IMG/VR virus record: IMGVR_UViG_3300021591_000001
Coordinates: 1-56,422 of that record
Reading direction: 5' to 3' (one strand)
Source of the DNA: a virus
DNA length: 56,422 nt
A model generated the notes under the pieces. The model saw only the letters and a program-made list of their open reading frames with translations. It did not search any database and had not been told where the DNA came from. The stretch's first letter is position 1. The number at the start of each line of letters is the position of its first letter. Below are positions 25,798 to 35,164 of the stretch, in pieces. The position numbers and the translations under genes are program-made.

Positions 25798-26799
25798 TTA
25801 CACAAAGTTCACGTGCTTTGGGTTCTCCTTTAGTATGTATGAGATAAACTCGTTTTTGTCGTCCATCCAACACGGAGGACACGAAGCTGTTGGAAGAGCA
25901 TCTTTAACGCCTCGCCACAGGCAATCAGGGTCAGTATAACTCCCAAGAGGAGTGCTAATATTCTTCAGAGCGCAACACGGGTAAAAATTGCCGTCTGCGG
26001 CGAGCGTAGCAACGAACAGTGGATAATAGCACTTCTCCGTCTTATGCCCTCTCCATGGCTCGGTGAAACGGTGCTTTAAGGTGAAAACACGGAAACTCTT
26101 TGTCTCCTTAGACTCGACCTCTTCCAGGAGCTCGAGAACGTTCTCAACAAAGGGCTCCAAAGTATGATGCAACTTGCCGTAAAGAGGTGTAAAGCGAACG
26201 TTGTCAACACCTAAGCTGAGACCGAGGTCGACAAAAGCAGGTATCTCGTGAAGGTTTCTTGGTGTAACAACAAAGCTGAGGCCGATAGTTGTTTCGGGGA
26301 GAAGGTCGCGAGCCTTTTTAATACCATCAATCACGCGTGAAAAAACGCGGGGGGAAACACCGTGCACGGAACTGAAAACCTCAGGGGAGGCTGCGTCAAC
26401 AGAAACGCGAATCCATGACGCGCCACCTAAATACTCAGCTACATCTAATAGATGTGAGCCATTCGTAACGAGCGCAAATTCCAGCCCCAGAGTCCGTGTG
26501 AAATCTAAAAGTTCCTTGAAGTGAGGATAGAGCGTGGGTTCTCCTCCTCCTGTGTACTCAACAGCTTTCAGCCCTCGCTTAGAGGCAAAAGATAGAAAAT
26601 CCTTCAGTTTTTCGAAACCAAGCATGTTCTTACCTGTAACACCCTGCTCCCTGGTTGAGCAGTAGAAGCAATGAAAGTTACAGGCGTCTAAGAGGTCGGC
26701 TTGAACAAAAACAGGAAAAATTTCGCCGCCACTTCTCAAGGTTTTCAACCGTTCCAGGTGGTGGGCGACCTTGTACGGCGAATATTCCTCGAAATTCAT
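25798..26799 (-). CDS. Radical SAM enzyme with SPASM-like C-terminal cluster domain
   Basis: 333 residues. CNFHCFYC (Cys40, Cys44, Cys47) binds the catalytic 4Fe-4S cluster; VEYTGGGEPTLYPH and FALVTNGSHL are the following core motifs. The C-terminal third carries extra cysteines: KCYYPL, DGNFYPCCALKN, DCLW and CPPC (307, 310), a SPASM/twitch pattern holding auxiliary clusters. Such enzymes modify peptides, proteins or sugars. ATG 26799 overlaps the previous stop as ATGA, with GGAGG upstream. It is embedded between tail genes, so the substrate may be a virion protein or its glycan. No peptide substrate gene with typical leader is obvious. Confidence 0.88.
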   Translation of the reverse strand: MNFEEYSPYKVAHHLERLKTLRSGGEIFPVFVQADLLDACNFHCFYCSTREQGVTGKNMLGFEKLKDFLSFASKRGLKAVEYTGGGEPTLYPHFKELLDFTRTLGLEFALVTNGSHLLDVAEYLGGASWIRVSVDAASPEVFSSVHGVSPRVFSRVIDGIKKARDLLPETTIGLSFVVTPRNLHEIPAFVDLGLSLGVDNVRFTPLYGKLHHTLEPFVENVLELLEEVESKETKSFRVFTLKHRFTEPWRGHKTEKCYYPLFVATLAADGNFYPCCALKNISTPLGSYTDPDCLWRGVKDALPTASCPPCWMDDKNEFISYILKENPKHVNFV

Positions 26800-27101
26800 G
26801 GCTCCCTCCAAAAAGCTTCAACGCTAGCTTCGCAAACTCGTAGAGATTTTAACCCGACAAACACGTAAAAGTCACCCGGGAGCAAGATCTCAGGTGCGAC
26901 GGCGAAGTTCACTCTTACAGTATGTGCCTCGAGAATAGCAAAAGAGTCGGAAAACTCAGGGCCGACTGTGATCAAAATACTTTTAGTGCAAGGGTTCGAG
27001 AAGCGGATGTGAAGAGACGAGAGTATCCATGACGTAGAGCCGTCAGGTTTTCCGCGAAAAATAACGGGTTTGAGGATGGAATCCACCCGAGGCGGTTCCA
27101 T
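26796..27101 (-). CDS. Small beta-rich protein, probable virion component
   Basis: 101 residues from ATG 27101 (a TTG at 27140 is in frame but has no ribosome site; GAGG sits directly before the ATG). A beta-sandwich-like pattern is suggested by ILITVGPEFSDSFAI and VRVNFAVAP; LPGDFYVFVGL recalls the collar proteins further right. Not recognised. Translation of the radical SAM gene is coupled to its stop (ATGA), so the two may act together; this protein is one candidate for the enzyme's target or partner, without direct support. Confidence 0.55.
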   Translation of the reverse strand: MEPPRVDSILKPVIFRGKPDGSTSWILSSLHIRFSNPCTKSILITVGPEFSDSFAILEAHTVRVNFAVAPEILLPGDFYVFVGLKSLRVCEASVEAFWREP

Positions 27102-27120
27102 CCTCAGCTTACGTTTGGAA

Positions 27121-27636
27121 TTACGCGGTTTCGCCTTCAATTCTGATCACGCCGGAGTTGTTGGCATAAGCTGCGGCTCCGGCAGGAACGTATCGGCAAA
27201 GCCAAAAGCCCTTAGCGCCAGCAGTCGTGGACCCAACTGTACCGAGGAAAACGCCGTCGGACTTAGCAGTTGGGTGAATCCACGCCGTGGTCGTTTCCCC
27301 TTCGCCATCATAGGCGGGAATGTCCGAAAGAACGTTGGACTCGTCGTTAGACTCGTCGCGTGTTTTGATGAAGATGATGTCCTCAGCAGGAGTCTCGCTA
27401 GCAATCCAAACGTAGACGTTGCTCAGTATTTGAGAGCCAGCTGAGTTGGAAAGACCGACAAACACCTTCCTGTACTCAGTGTCGCCGTTAGCCGCCTCTT
27501 CACCGGAAACGTCGTCCCAGAGAGCGTTCTTCTCTGTACCAATCGTGCTTGCAATGCAGGTCCCACCGTAGTTATCGGCTGTTTCATCCGTCACCTGTGG
27601 GTAATAGAAGAATATGTCAGTGGCAGCAATTGCCAT
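27121..27636 (-). CDS. Tail-associated structural protein, unknown
   Basis: 171 residues. Acidic, Thr/Ser/Ala/Gly-rich and beta-like (VTDETADNYGGTC, NVYVWIASETP, GAKGFWLCRYVP), with no enzyme motif. The start has AAAGGAGG eight bases upstream. Composition is that of a head or tail decoration or fiber-tip protein. It lies between the GT-A glycosyltransferase and the radical SAM enzyme. Confidence 0.6.
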   Translation of the reverse strand: MAIAATDIFFYYPQVTDETADNYGGTCIASTIGTEKNALWDDVSGEEAANGDTEYRKVFVGLSNSAGSQILSNVYVWIASETPAEDIIFIKTRDESNDESNVLSDIPAYDGEGETTTAWIHPTAKSDGVFLGTVGSTTAGAKGFWLCRYVPAGAAAYANNSGVIRIEGETA

Positions 27637-27654
27637 GGCTGAAACCTCCTTTTA

Positions 27655-28623
27655 TTAGGTTGCCCGCGAATCGGGCGTCTGCTCTTCTGCGGTAGTACTA
27701 CCGCGTTTTTGTATCCGCAGAATGATCTCATCTTTATTTTCCGTTACCTGTGCCCAATCGCTCAGCAGGTCCTTGAGGAGGGAAGGTACAAACTCTTGAA
27801 CAGCCTGTTCCTTAGCATCGTCCGGTAGAGGCTCTGCAAGCTTGTTTCGATAAACAGGAACGACGTATTTATTCTGAGCGTCGCCGGGATCTCTCCATGC
27901 AGGCAACTTTACAGTCGGATCGAAGAAGTAGATCGTACCAGTGTAGAAGTCCTTGTGGGCACAAAGGCAACCAGTGTCAACCCAAATATTGAAACCATAC
28001 CTCAATGCCTTCCAACAAAAGTAGAGATCTGCGGTCATCCCTCCGACAATCTTGCCGTTGATTTTCATCCTGTGAACAACCTTAAACCACGGTGGGGGTA
28101 TCTTTTTGAAAACTTTGGTCTTCACTAATGTAGCTCCGAGACCGGTGCCAACAACCTGTATCGGTTTGCCCGGCTCGTCGTACCACTCGGTGTACGGTCC
28201 TCCCCCAAAACTTTTTAGGATTATTGGATACGGAGGTTTTTGTTTGGAGAAACAGGTTGCTGAAACGATATCTACATCTAGTGCCATCAACCTCTCCAGA
28301 GCATCAACTGGGGTCAGAACGTCATCCTCTCGGAAGTACACATAGTCTGCGTCCATTTCAAGTGCCTTACGCACAATCATGTTGAGCGCTTCGTCCAGCG
28401 GTTTCCCTCTTACAACAAAATAATAAGGATGGCAGTTGACGGGAGCTACAGTGCGGAGAAGGTTCAAAGCGAAATCAATGTCGACATGTCCGTAGGTGGG
28501 AATTCCTACCAAAACGCCCTGCTTGAACTCACCCCTGAGCCCGTATTTCGGCTCTTCCAACTTTTCAGGCAACTTAAATAGGGGCTCTTCCTTCCATTCG
28601 ACGAAATTTGCTTGGCCCGACAT
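27655..28623 (-). CDS. GT-A-fold glycosyltransferase (family 2-like)
   Basis: 322 residues. Start ATG 28623 is fixed by GAGGAGG seven bases upstream; a longer frame to 28695 would overlap the promoter. VLVGIPTYGHVDIDFALNLL is the nucleotide-sugar binding beginning of family 2-like enzymes; DADYVYFREDDVLTP supplies the DxD-type metal site; GTGLGATLVKTKVF and TADLYFCWKALRYG are the acceptor-side parts. It likely transfers a sugar to a phage or host surface molecule. It has its own sigma-70 promoter inside the late operon, which may allow separate timing. Confidence 0.82.
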   Translation of the reverse strand: MSGQANFVEWKEEPLFKLPEKLEEPKYGLRGEFKQGVLVGIPTYGHVDIDFALNLLRTVAPVNCHPYYFVVRGKPLDEALNMIVRKALEMDADYVYFREDDVLTPVDALERLMALDVDIVSATCFSKQKPPYPIILKSFGGGPYTEWYDEPGKPIQVVGTGLGATLVKTKVFKKIPPPWFKVVHRMKINGKIVGGMTADLYFCWKALRYGFNIWVDTGCLCAHKDFYTGTIYFFDPTVKLPAWRDPGDAQNKYVVPVYRNKLAEPLPDDAKEQAVQEFVPSLLKDLLSDWAQVTENKDEIILRIQKRGSTTAEEQTPDSRAT

Positions 28624-28666
28624 TGACGCCTCCTCAGCTAGTCCTGAACATTTGCTCCTTAAAAAA

Positions 28667-28695
28667 ATTATAGACCAAATGAGGGCCAAAGTCAA
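28667..28695 (-). promoter_or_regulatory. Strong sigma-70 promoter before the GT-A glycosyltransferase
   Basis: Minus strand: -35 TTGACT (28695-28690), 17-base spacer, -10 TATAAT (28672-28667). The best promoter match seen in the window. It lies at the end of the J-like gene, so the tail-tip and glycan genes can be transcribed apart from the upstream late operon. A 43-base leader precedes the ATG. Confidence 0.75.
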
Positions 28696-30104
28696 CCAAT
28701 AATCTCCACAACTACAGTGCGTGCCCTAGCATACTCTTTACTGCCTATAAGGAGGAGGCCGCCATCGCCGGTTTCGACATCGCCTGTATAGTGCTCAACT
28801 TGGAAAGTAGTGAAAGGAATTAGAACAGCGTCAACGCCAGCAGTAGCCTCTGCAAGGTAAACAATTTGAGACTGCTGCACGTCCTCACCTAGACCCAGCG
28901 AGTTTATATACTCTGTGACTGCATTGACCACATTAGTTGCAACGATATTCGGGTCGTAGCCTCTAAGGTACGAGATCTTAAAGGTCACATCTACGTCGGC
29001 AGGGTACGCCGCTTTAACCACTGAATCCGCAGTTAATATACGATAGGAGCTCGAATCGAGACGCTCCTGCAACTCACGTACCTTCGGAATCCAAACATAT
29101 CTGACTTCGACCTTAGTTCCGTCGGGGACGGTTTCACCAATCGTAACTCGGTCGAGAGCATAAACCGAACGCTCAAAAATTCCGGTGTCTCGCGAAACCG
29201 AATAGTCGTTTATAATTTCACCAGTAGCACTATTCTTGACCAAAGACACATCGACTAACGGGCGATGCCGAGGACAAAAGGTGCGCGTCGAGGACGAAAC
29301 TGTGAAATATTCGACCGCCTCATCTGTAATCTCAATTTGCACCCAAACATCCGCACCGCCCTCGCTGACACGCCGTAAGTCCTCACCGGAGTCTTCCGCC
29401 GTAACAACTTTACAACCCAAAACCTCCGGATCGGTGCGGAGAAGTTGTTGCAACCCCTCTTTGGTGCCAAAGTTTATCCCTCTTAAAACACCAAGTCCGC
29501 GATTTCGGAAAGCATCGTCACTTTCCGTATCGCTACCGCCCGAGGTTGGAGTGAGGTTGATCACGCTAAGTCCAGGCACTGCATTATCCAAACTCAAGAT
29601 CGTCGTTATGGTGTTCGCACCAACGTTCGATGCACTCCCCGGCTCGACTGCAACGATGGGGCAGGACTTCTCATACATGCCGAGATCAGAATTGTACAGA
29701 TCGGAGTCGCTCGTAATGATAACACTCTGCGTTGTTTTAAAAAGAACTGCAGGTGAGGTTAGAGAGGGTTGGGTTGCAACAATCGTTCCCGCAGGAATAG
29801 TAATACCTTCAGCAGGAGGAGAGGGGTGGCGGAAGTAAACAGCGCCCGTTGCTCGTGTTCCCGGTAACCTGAAAAGTCCAAAATTGCCCAAAAGCTTGTC
29901 AAGGTCCTCACCTTGAGCGGTTTCGATCGACTGCGCTAACTGCAAGCTGCGAAGATCCTCATAAAGAAGGCTTAAAAGGTAAGAGGGAACGTCAATGATG
30001 ACATCACGAAAGAGGGTCCCCGGTTCCAAGTTTGCGTTGGGTAAAGACTGCAAAATAAGATCTTTAAAGTCCTGAACCAAATCGTCGAAGGTTTTAATCG
30101 CCAT
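28692..30104 (-). CDS. Baseplate J-like protein
   Basis: 470 residues. Matches the J-type (T4 gp6-like) wedge protein: GEDLDKLLGNFGLFRLPGTRATG, ITIPAGTIVATQP, EPGSASNVGANTI, the PTSGGSDTESDDAFRNR segment, and a late VTFKISYLRGYDP domain. It forms the baseplate ring with the gp25-like protein. The ATG overlaps the preceding gene by 11 bases, with AAGGTGAG upstream. Confidence 0.9.
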   Translation of the reverse strand: MAIKTFDDLVQDFKDLILQSLPNANLEPGTLFRDVIIDVPSYLLSLLYEDLRSLQLAQSIETAQGEDLDKLLGNFGLFRLPGTRATGAVYFRHPSPPAEGITIPAGTIVATQPSLTSPAVLFKTTQSVIITSDSDLYNSDLGMYEKSCPIVAVEPGSASNVGANTITTILSLDNAVPGLSVINLTPTSGGSDTESDDAFRNRGLGVLRGINFGTKEGLQQLLRTDPEVLGCKVVTAEDSGEDLRRVSEGGADVWVQIEITDEAVEYFTVSSSTRTFCPRHRPLVDVSLVKNSATGEIINDYSVSRDTGIFERSVYALDRVTIGETVPDGTKVEVRYVWIPKVRELQERLDSSSYRILTADSVVKAAYPADVDVTFKISYLRGYDPNIVATNVVNAVTEYINSLGLGEDVQQSQIVYLAEATAGVDAVLIPFTTFQVEHYTGDVETGDGGLLLIGSKEYARARTVVVEIIG

Positions 30105-30678
30105 TCAAACTCACCTTGACCGTAGAGATTTCCTTACTTCTTATAGTAACCCTGATTTCCGGACTTCTCGGGTCTTTTTCAACAACTTCAACGCTCACAA
30201 GCTCACGCAAAACCTCGTCGTCGGCCAAGCTTTGTCCTGCAGCCCTCTGGTTCTGCTGATTCAAAGCGATGAAACCCAAAGCGCTTTCAACCTCAAAAAC
30301 AACATCCTCTTCGGAAATCGTTTTGCCGATAAACTCGCGCAAACGCGTACCATACGCCTCGTGAAAAACATTCTCCCCTCTGAGTGTCAAGAAAGCTTTG
30401 CGAATCTGTTCGAACAAAAGTGGCAAACCGTAAAGACGAACAACTCTACCCTTACCGTCGAGAGAAAAGTCGTAGTAGTAACCAGTGCCATTACACCTAG
30501 GACACTCATCAGGTGAGTATGTTTGACCATCAACAACGTGGTCACACTCCAACGTCATGCCAATGTCGAAGGTACCCTCACGATCAAAAGGAAGAGTAGG
30601 TGTTGTGCCAGTAATAGAAACTGCAGATTGCGGCGAACGATAGAAAGCAATTTGATTCGAAAGCCACCTTTTTGCCAT
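30094..30678 (-). CDS. Baseplate wedge protein, gp25/W-like, with zinc-type motif
   Basis: 194 residues. RGENVFHEAYGTRLREFIGKTI in the middle is the signature region of gp25-like wedge proteins, and LVSVEVVEKDPRSPEIRVTI its C-terminal strand pair. Unusual is an N-terminal insertion, CDHVV...CPRCNGTGYYYD, with three cysteines that could bind zinc; a comparable CPICYGTG motif occurs in the gene at 42936. It sits between the spike and J-like genes as in other contractile phages. Confidence 0.82.
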   Translation of the reverse strand: MAKRWLSNQIAFYRSPQSAVSITGTTPTLPFDREGTFDIGMTLECDHVVDGQTYSPDECPRCNGTGYYYDFSLDGKGRVVRLYGLPLLFEQIRKAFLTLRGENVFHEAYGTRLREFIGKTISEEDVVFEVESALGFIALNQQNQRAAGQSLADDEVLRELVSVEVVEKDPRSPEIRVTIRSKEISTVKVSLNGD

Positions 30679-30679
30679 T

Positions 30680-32296
30680 TTACTTCGCCTTCGTGGTTTT
30701 GGATGTTGCCTCTATACTGCCGACCTTTAAGTTTCGTAATGCCTGCTCGAGAGGGACGCCCACAGGCGTCTGCGCCGGTGACGTCAAGCCTCCTGATGGA
30801 GGCGCCGTATGTACATGGCTGCTTAACAACATGCGAACGACCTCATTCCAATTTATCTTATCGCCGTCAAGCGCTACCGTTTTGCCGTTTGCGTCTCCAA
30901 GATTTATATCATCACAGACGACGGTTAAGCTTGAAGAGGCAACTTGCATCTCCCTACAGGACATTGTCACAGACCCATCACGAGAAATCTCGAGATAAAC
31001 CCCGTTACTTTGCGTAAACTCAACAGTTCCATCCTTTCTTAGTACAAACCGCTGTGCGAAGCTATGTCCTTCATGCTCTCCACGTACTCGCAAATCCAAA
31101 AGGGGAGGCACCGAAGGGTCTTTTAGCTCTCCAGAGCGGAGTCGCTCCTTCACCTCCTTGAAGAGAGCATCGCGAGCACGATCCACCTCCTCCGTCGGAG
31201 ATGGTATCTTACTGAAGAAAGAGGCCAAAACGCTAGAAACACCCTTTAGAACCCTCCTTCGCAGAGCAAGGAAACCGCGGTAGAAGCGCTTGAATTTCGA
31301 CTGTTGATAAAGGTCGCTGATGACGGTGAAAAGCGCTCCTCGCACCTTAGAAAGCAAATGGTTTACAAAGGACTCCTCTAACATCTGCAAAAGCTCCGAC
31401 GTCGTTTGGTCAATAAAAGCAAATGCAACACTTTTCAAATGTTCCTTGATTTCATCTGTGACAGAAAGTCTATTGACACAATCATTCACACCACGTCTGC
31501 ACAAACGCTGGAGGAGAGGTAAAAGGTCGCGCTCGAAAAAGGGAACTTGCGTTTTGAGGTCGAGAGAGCCTTCACGCACAAGCTTGTCCAGGGTGTATGT
31601 GAACGCCCCTACGTACTCGCCCGAACGGAGGCTGGAGTACGCCTTGACAATCTCCGGTGTAGCGACTGTCGAAATAAAGCGGTCGCGAAATCCTCTTATC
31701 TGAGTCTTCGCACTTTCCTCTTCCAGCTCCATCTGCAGGAAGACGCGCTTGATGAAGTTCTCGATTTTACTGATCTGCTCGATGACAAAAAGGGACCAAT
31801 CAACCTCCCCGGCAGGAACTGCAACGGTATTGGATTGGTCTCCAACAATAATGTCTATCGACGCAGCGGTTGGAGAAAGATTCTGAGACTGCTCAAGATC
31901 GTCAAAGCCGTTTGTGACAAACAGTCTGAAGCCTTTACGTATAATGCTCGTCTCTCCTGGTGAGATACTCCCGCTCAGGATTCCGAGCTGCTCATGTAGC
32001 CCCATAAAATTAGGGTAAAAGCCAACAATTACAGGACTGACTGACCCGCTCGTGAGGGCGCGAGTCTGGAAACCGACTAGACAAACGCTGTTGAGAGGGG
32101 GAATCTCAGCCGCTGCAAAAGACGAAATAGCAGGAACGTCCTCGATGATACCAAAACCATCGAGCCATTCTATGGTAAACCGTGGAGGTTTCCCCTCTTC
32201 GACCTTATAGCCAATGATCTTAGCCCAACGAAGGGCCTGCGGCTCACCATGTAAAAATCCAGCTCCGAAAAGTTCTCCCAGATCACGACTGCGCAC
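30680..32296 (-). CDS. Baseplate central spike (gpV/gp5-like)
   Basis: 538 residues. N-terminal OB-like part (KIIGYKVEEGKPPRFTIEWLDGFG), a long helical middle (about 170-400), then beta repeats with KDGTVEFTQSNGVYLEISRDGSVTM-type pattern and a C-terminal SSHVHTAPPSGGLTSPAQTP, typical of phage spikes. It pierces the host envelope. The helical insertion is unusual for this family. GTG start with GGAGG ten bases upstream; overlaps the hub gene by 14 bases. Confidence 0.78.
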   Translation of the reverse strand: MRSRDLGELFGAGFLHGEPQALRWAKIIGYKVEEGKPPRFTIEWLDGFGIIEDVPAISSFAAAEIPPLNSVCLVGFQTRALTSGSVSPVIVGFYPNFMGLHEQLGILSGSISPGETSIIRKGFRLFVTNGFDDLEQSQNLSPTAASIDIIVGDQSNTVAVPAGEVDWSLFVIEQISKIENFIKRVFLQMELEEESAKTQIRGFRDRFISTVATPEIVKAYSSLRSGEYVGAFTYTLDKLVREGSLDLKTQVPFFERDLLPLLQRLCRRGVNDCVNRLSVTDEIKEHLKSVAFAFIDQTTSELLQMLEESFVNHLLSKVRGALFTVISDLYQQSKFKRFYRGFLALRRRVLKGVSSVLASFFSKIPSPTEEVDRARDALFKEVKERLRSGELKDPSVPPLLDLRVRGEHEGHSFAQRFVLRKDGTVEFTQSNGVYLEISRDGSVTMSCREMQVASSSLTVVCDDINLGDANGKTVALDGDKINWNEVVRMLLSSHVHTAPPSGGLTSPAQTPVGVPLEQALRNLKVGSIEATSKTTKAK

Positions 32297-34589
32297 TTGT
32301 CGGTTTCCTCCAAAGAAGTACCAAATCGCCGTTTATTTCACGAGATTTTACAAAACCGAGCGTCCGAGCAACTTCAAGTGCCTCGTTGCGGTCGCCTGAA
32401 GTGATGCGTAGTACAACAGTAAACCGCGGTGGCTTTTGCGGCGAAGGAACACTAATTTCACCTACCAAACCCTTGCTCTGCAACAACTTTTGAAGATCGT
32501 TCAAAACCTTCTCGAAAGATGAATCAAGCTCTTTATCGACCTTCGAAACTTTCACAGAAGGTGTTGTAGCTTCACTAGCTGCCTCAGACTTGTAAACAAG
32601 CGGGTACCAGACCTCCCACGGAAACCTGCCATACTTAAGATCAAGGGTTGTGGTGGCGCTCCGCCCCCAGCTTATCTCGTGAGTCACAGCATGTACATAG
32701 TAAACTCTGTTGAGCCATGGTATATAAACATTTCTACCAGGCAGTATCTCGGGGCGAAAAACGATGGTAACCTGCGCTTGTAAGCGGTTTGCCAAAAGGC
32801 GCTGCAAAACTGTGAAAGCATATGCACGTGCCGCTTCGGGCGAGCGTATATTAGGATTCGAAACTTGTATCACGCGCATACCGAAACGACGGATAATCTC
32901 GGGGTCTGCCATCATGTGATTCTGTATCATTACAGGGGGAACATAATCATACGAAACCTGTCCTGTTACAAAAACCCACGTCTTAACCTCGCTGCTATCC
33001 TCGGTAGCTGCCCACGAAATGCACTCCTCGGGGTGTATCACAAACTCCGGTTCATCAACAGAAAGATACGCTCTCACGGGGTGAAAGTGCACTATTCCTG
33101 CACCGTCGGCCCAAAGTTCCGTATTTGTGGTTCTGCAAACCTCGGCGAGCAAAGATCGGCGGGTGGCATATTGAGAAACGAACTCAGGAGGGTTGGTTCT
33201 GAAAAACTCGTTGTAAGCAACAATCACATCAGCGTCCTCTGGAGTGTCAAAGGATTCCAGATCCAAAATCTTGAGCTTGTCGGGGGTGAAGAGCTTAGCC
33301 ACTTCCTCACTATGCTGAAGCTTTTGTAGCTCGATTCTGTTTTGATCGGTGCCGGTGTAAGGCTGGAACGATCCTATCCCTGAGATCAAACGTTTCTCGT
33401 AAACAATTTGAGACAGAGGTACCCAGCCGGAGAGAAAACCATACGCACCGGGGTCAGGACGTACCTTGAAAGTAACTCTTGCCCACCTTCCTCTAGCAAG
33501 CACCTTTTCAACGTCTTCAGCCAAGTCGAGGTCAAGGGCTGGGAAAGTTTCAACAAGCAACCCGGGCGTTCCTGCCGAAACCTCACCGACGATACGACTG
33601 TTAGTGTCGGGTTTGCTGTAAACATTAGTTTGAGACTTCACCTCCACGAGGGAGGCTCCGAAAAAGAGCGCTCGAACAATGTCCTGCGCTGGAACACCTG
33701 CAAACCTTGTGGTGAAGACCTGATAAACCGTTTGACCAAAATCGTAGTACGGTTCTCTACCAAAAATCCCGAGGTAATCGGGGACTAAAGCAGGATTCCG
33801 ATTCATCAACGACAAGTCCGCCCAAATTAAAACATCACTGGCATTGAGGGTCACCAAATGTGTGGCTCCTGCTCTCTTGTGAGTCACAGACGTTACATAA
33901 CCGGTAAAAATCGGCGTCGTCGTCCAGTTGCTGACGGCAGATGGGGATTGACTCAAAAGCTCCTCCAATGTGAAACGCCCCACCTCCTCAAAGGGCATGC
34001 GCTGAAGAGTTTGGACGTAAAATCGGTTCAGCCCGAAGACCATGATCTTGTGCATCGGTAATATCCGCGATTGTTTCGGGGCAAACAGCCGCTCCTCTGT
34101 TGTCTTGATACGTCTACCATCCTCAAGCTCGACGGTCCACCTTTGACCGTCAAAAGATATAAGATGCCCCTTGACCCAGCCACCGCTTTGTATTTCAAGT
34201 GTTTCGCCGTCAAACCTGTCGGGAGACAAGTACCAAACCTCACTCCCCACTTCAAAGGGTAATTGCTCCTCAAAAAGGCGTTCAAAAAGCAGGTGGCCTT
34301 TAGAGTCACGGCGAGCAACCCAATGGTTATGGGCGACGATACTACAAGTGCCAGACGAAGTAACCTGGGTTGTAAGGCGAATCCTAATACTTTCAACAGA
34401 CTTAAGAGGGATGATAGTATCAGGATCTATGCTGTCAGCTGTCAAGTAGAGCGGCAGAGACTTCTTACCAAAACGCTCCTCGGTGGTGCCTATAGCCAAA
34501 AACGGCCAAACATAAGGAAAGGAGTGTTGTGGCGGAACTGAAGACCTGATCTCGTCAATTGACGGTACTCTTATCCTGTAACCCTTCAT
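32283..34589 (-). CDS. Baseplate hub protein (gpD/gp27-like) with SH3-like insertion
   Basis: 768 residues. The C-terminal half (RRSLLAEVCRTTNTELWADGAG, FRPEILPGRNVYIPWLNRVYYV, ATTTLDLKYGRF) resembles hub proteins of contractile tails. A bacterial SH3-like domain is inserted near residues 310-400: NVYSKPDTNSRIVGEVSAGT, RWARVTFK, GWVPLSQI. Such domains bind peptidoglycan or mediate contacts. Two further small beta parts (HLISFDGQRWTVELEDGRR) precede it. It starts at an ATG overlapping the previous stop. Confidence 0.75.
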   Translation of the reverse strand: MKGYRIRVPSIDEIRSSVPPQHSFPYVWPFLAIGTTEERFGKKSLPLYLTADSIDPDTIIPLKSVESIRIRLTTQVTSSGTCSIVAHNHWVARRDSKGHLLFERLFEEQLPFEVGSEVWYLSPDRFDGETLEIQSGGWVKGHLISFDGQRWTVELEDGRRIKTTEERLFAPKQSRILPMHKIMVFGLNRFYVQTLQRMPFEEVGRFTLEELLSQSPSAVSNWTTTPIFTGYVTSVTHKRAGATHLVTLNASDVLIWADLSLMNRNPALVPDYLGIFGREPYYDFGQTVYQVFTTRFAGVPAQDIVRALFFGASLVEVKSQTNVYSKPDTNSRIVGEVSAGTPGLLVETFPALDLDLAEDVEKVLARGRWARVTFKVRPDPGAYGFLSGWVPLSQIVYEKRLISGIGSFQPYTGTDQNRIELQKLQHSEEVAKLFTPDKLKILDLESFDTPEDADVIVAYNEFFRTNPPEFVSQYATRRSLLAEVCRTTNTELWADGAGIVHFHPVRAYLSVDEPEFVIHPEECISWAATEDSSEVKTWVFVTGQVSYDYVPPVMIQNHMMADPEIIRRFGMRVIQVSNPNIRSPEAARAYAFTVLQRLLANRLQAQVTIVFRPEILPGRNVYIPWLNRVYYVHAVTHEISWGRSATTTLDLKYGRFPWEVWYPLVYKSEAASEATTPSVKVSKVDKELDSSFEKVLNDLQKLLQSKGLVGEISVPSPQKPPRFTVVLRITSGDRNEALEVARTLGFVKSREINGDLVLLWRKPTSAQS

Positions 34590-35164
34590 TTCACAAACCG
34601 CGGTGCGAACTCCCCGAATTTTTCCAAAAAGCGTTGAACCAGTGCCTCGGCACTGTGTGATACACCTACAGTCGCCTTATACGTACCCACAAACTCAAAG
34701 GAATAAGTCCACGCCCAGGGGCTGGTCTCGAGCTCTCTGAAGCTGAAAGAAGAGAAAAAACCGACGTAAATGTCGCGGCGGTATTTGAGCTGCACCAGAA
34801 TTTTCTTGATCGAGTTTGCGATTGTTGTAGAGTCAGTTGCAAATGCAAGAGCTTCTAAAGCAGGCTCGGAATAAAAACTCTCGAGCTTCTTGAGAGTACG
34901 ATACGCTTGAGTTTGGTAAACACTAGACTTTTCGAAGGGGTCGGAGGTTCCTGTTGCAGGAATCAAACTACCAGTCAAACCGGTGCAAGAAATGATATAC
35001 GGCTCTCGTCCCCAATGATGGAATACCCAACGAGTATTTGTCATCACCCTGCTGAAGACCTTTCTACTGGTGATCTGTATCTGCTGCGGGTTCACATAAA
35101 GTGTAACCTCATCATCCCCTAAAACGCGTCTGAATGTGATCGGTTCTATGTTGTCTCCTCTCAT
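34586..35164 (-). CDS. Baseplate/tail adaptor protein, unknown
   Basis: 192 residues. Not firmly recognised. It starts with VTLYVNPQQIQITSRKVFSRV and contains HHWGREPYIISCTGLTGSLIP, a pattern seen in baseplate proteins that follow the tape measure in other contractile phages. No enzyme motif. The start overlaps the tape-measure stop, and it lies before the hub, consistent with joining tube, hub and tape measure. Confidence 0.6.
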   Translation of the reverse strand: MRGDNIEPITFRRVLGDDEVTLYVNPQQIQITSRKVFSRVMTNTRWVFHHWGREPYIISCTGLTGSLIPATGTSDPFEKSSVYQTQAYRTLKKLESFYSEPALEALAFATDSTTIANSIKKILVQLKYRRDIYVGFFSSFSFRELETSPWAWTYSFEFVGTYKATVGVSHSAEALVQRFLEKFGEFAPRFVK

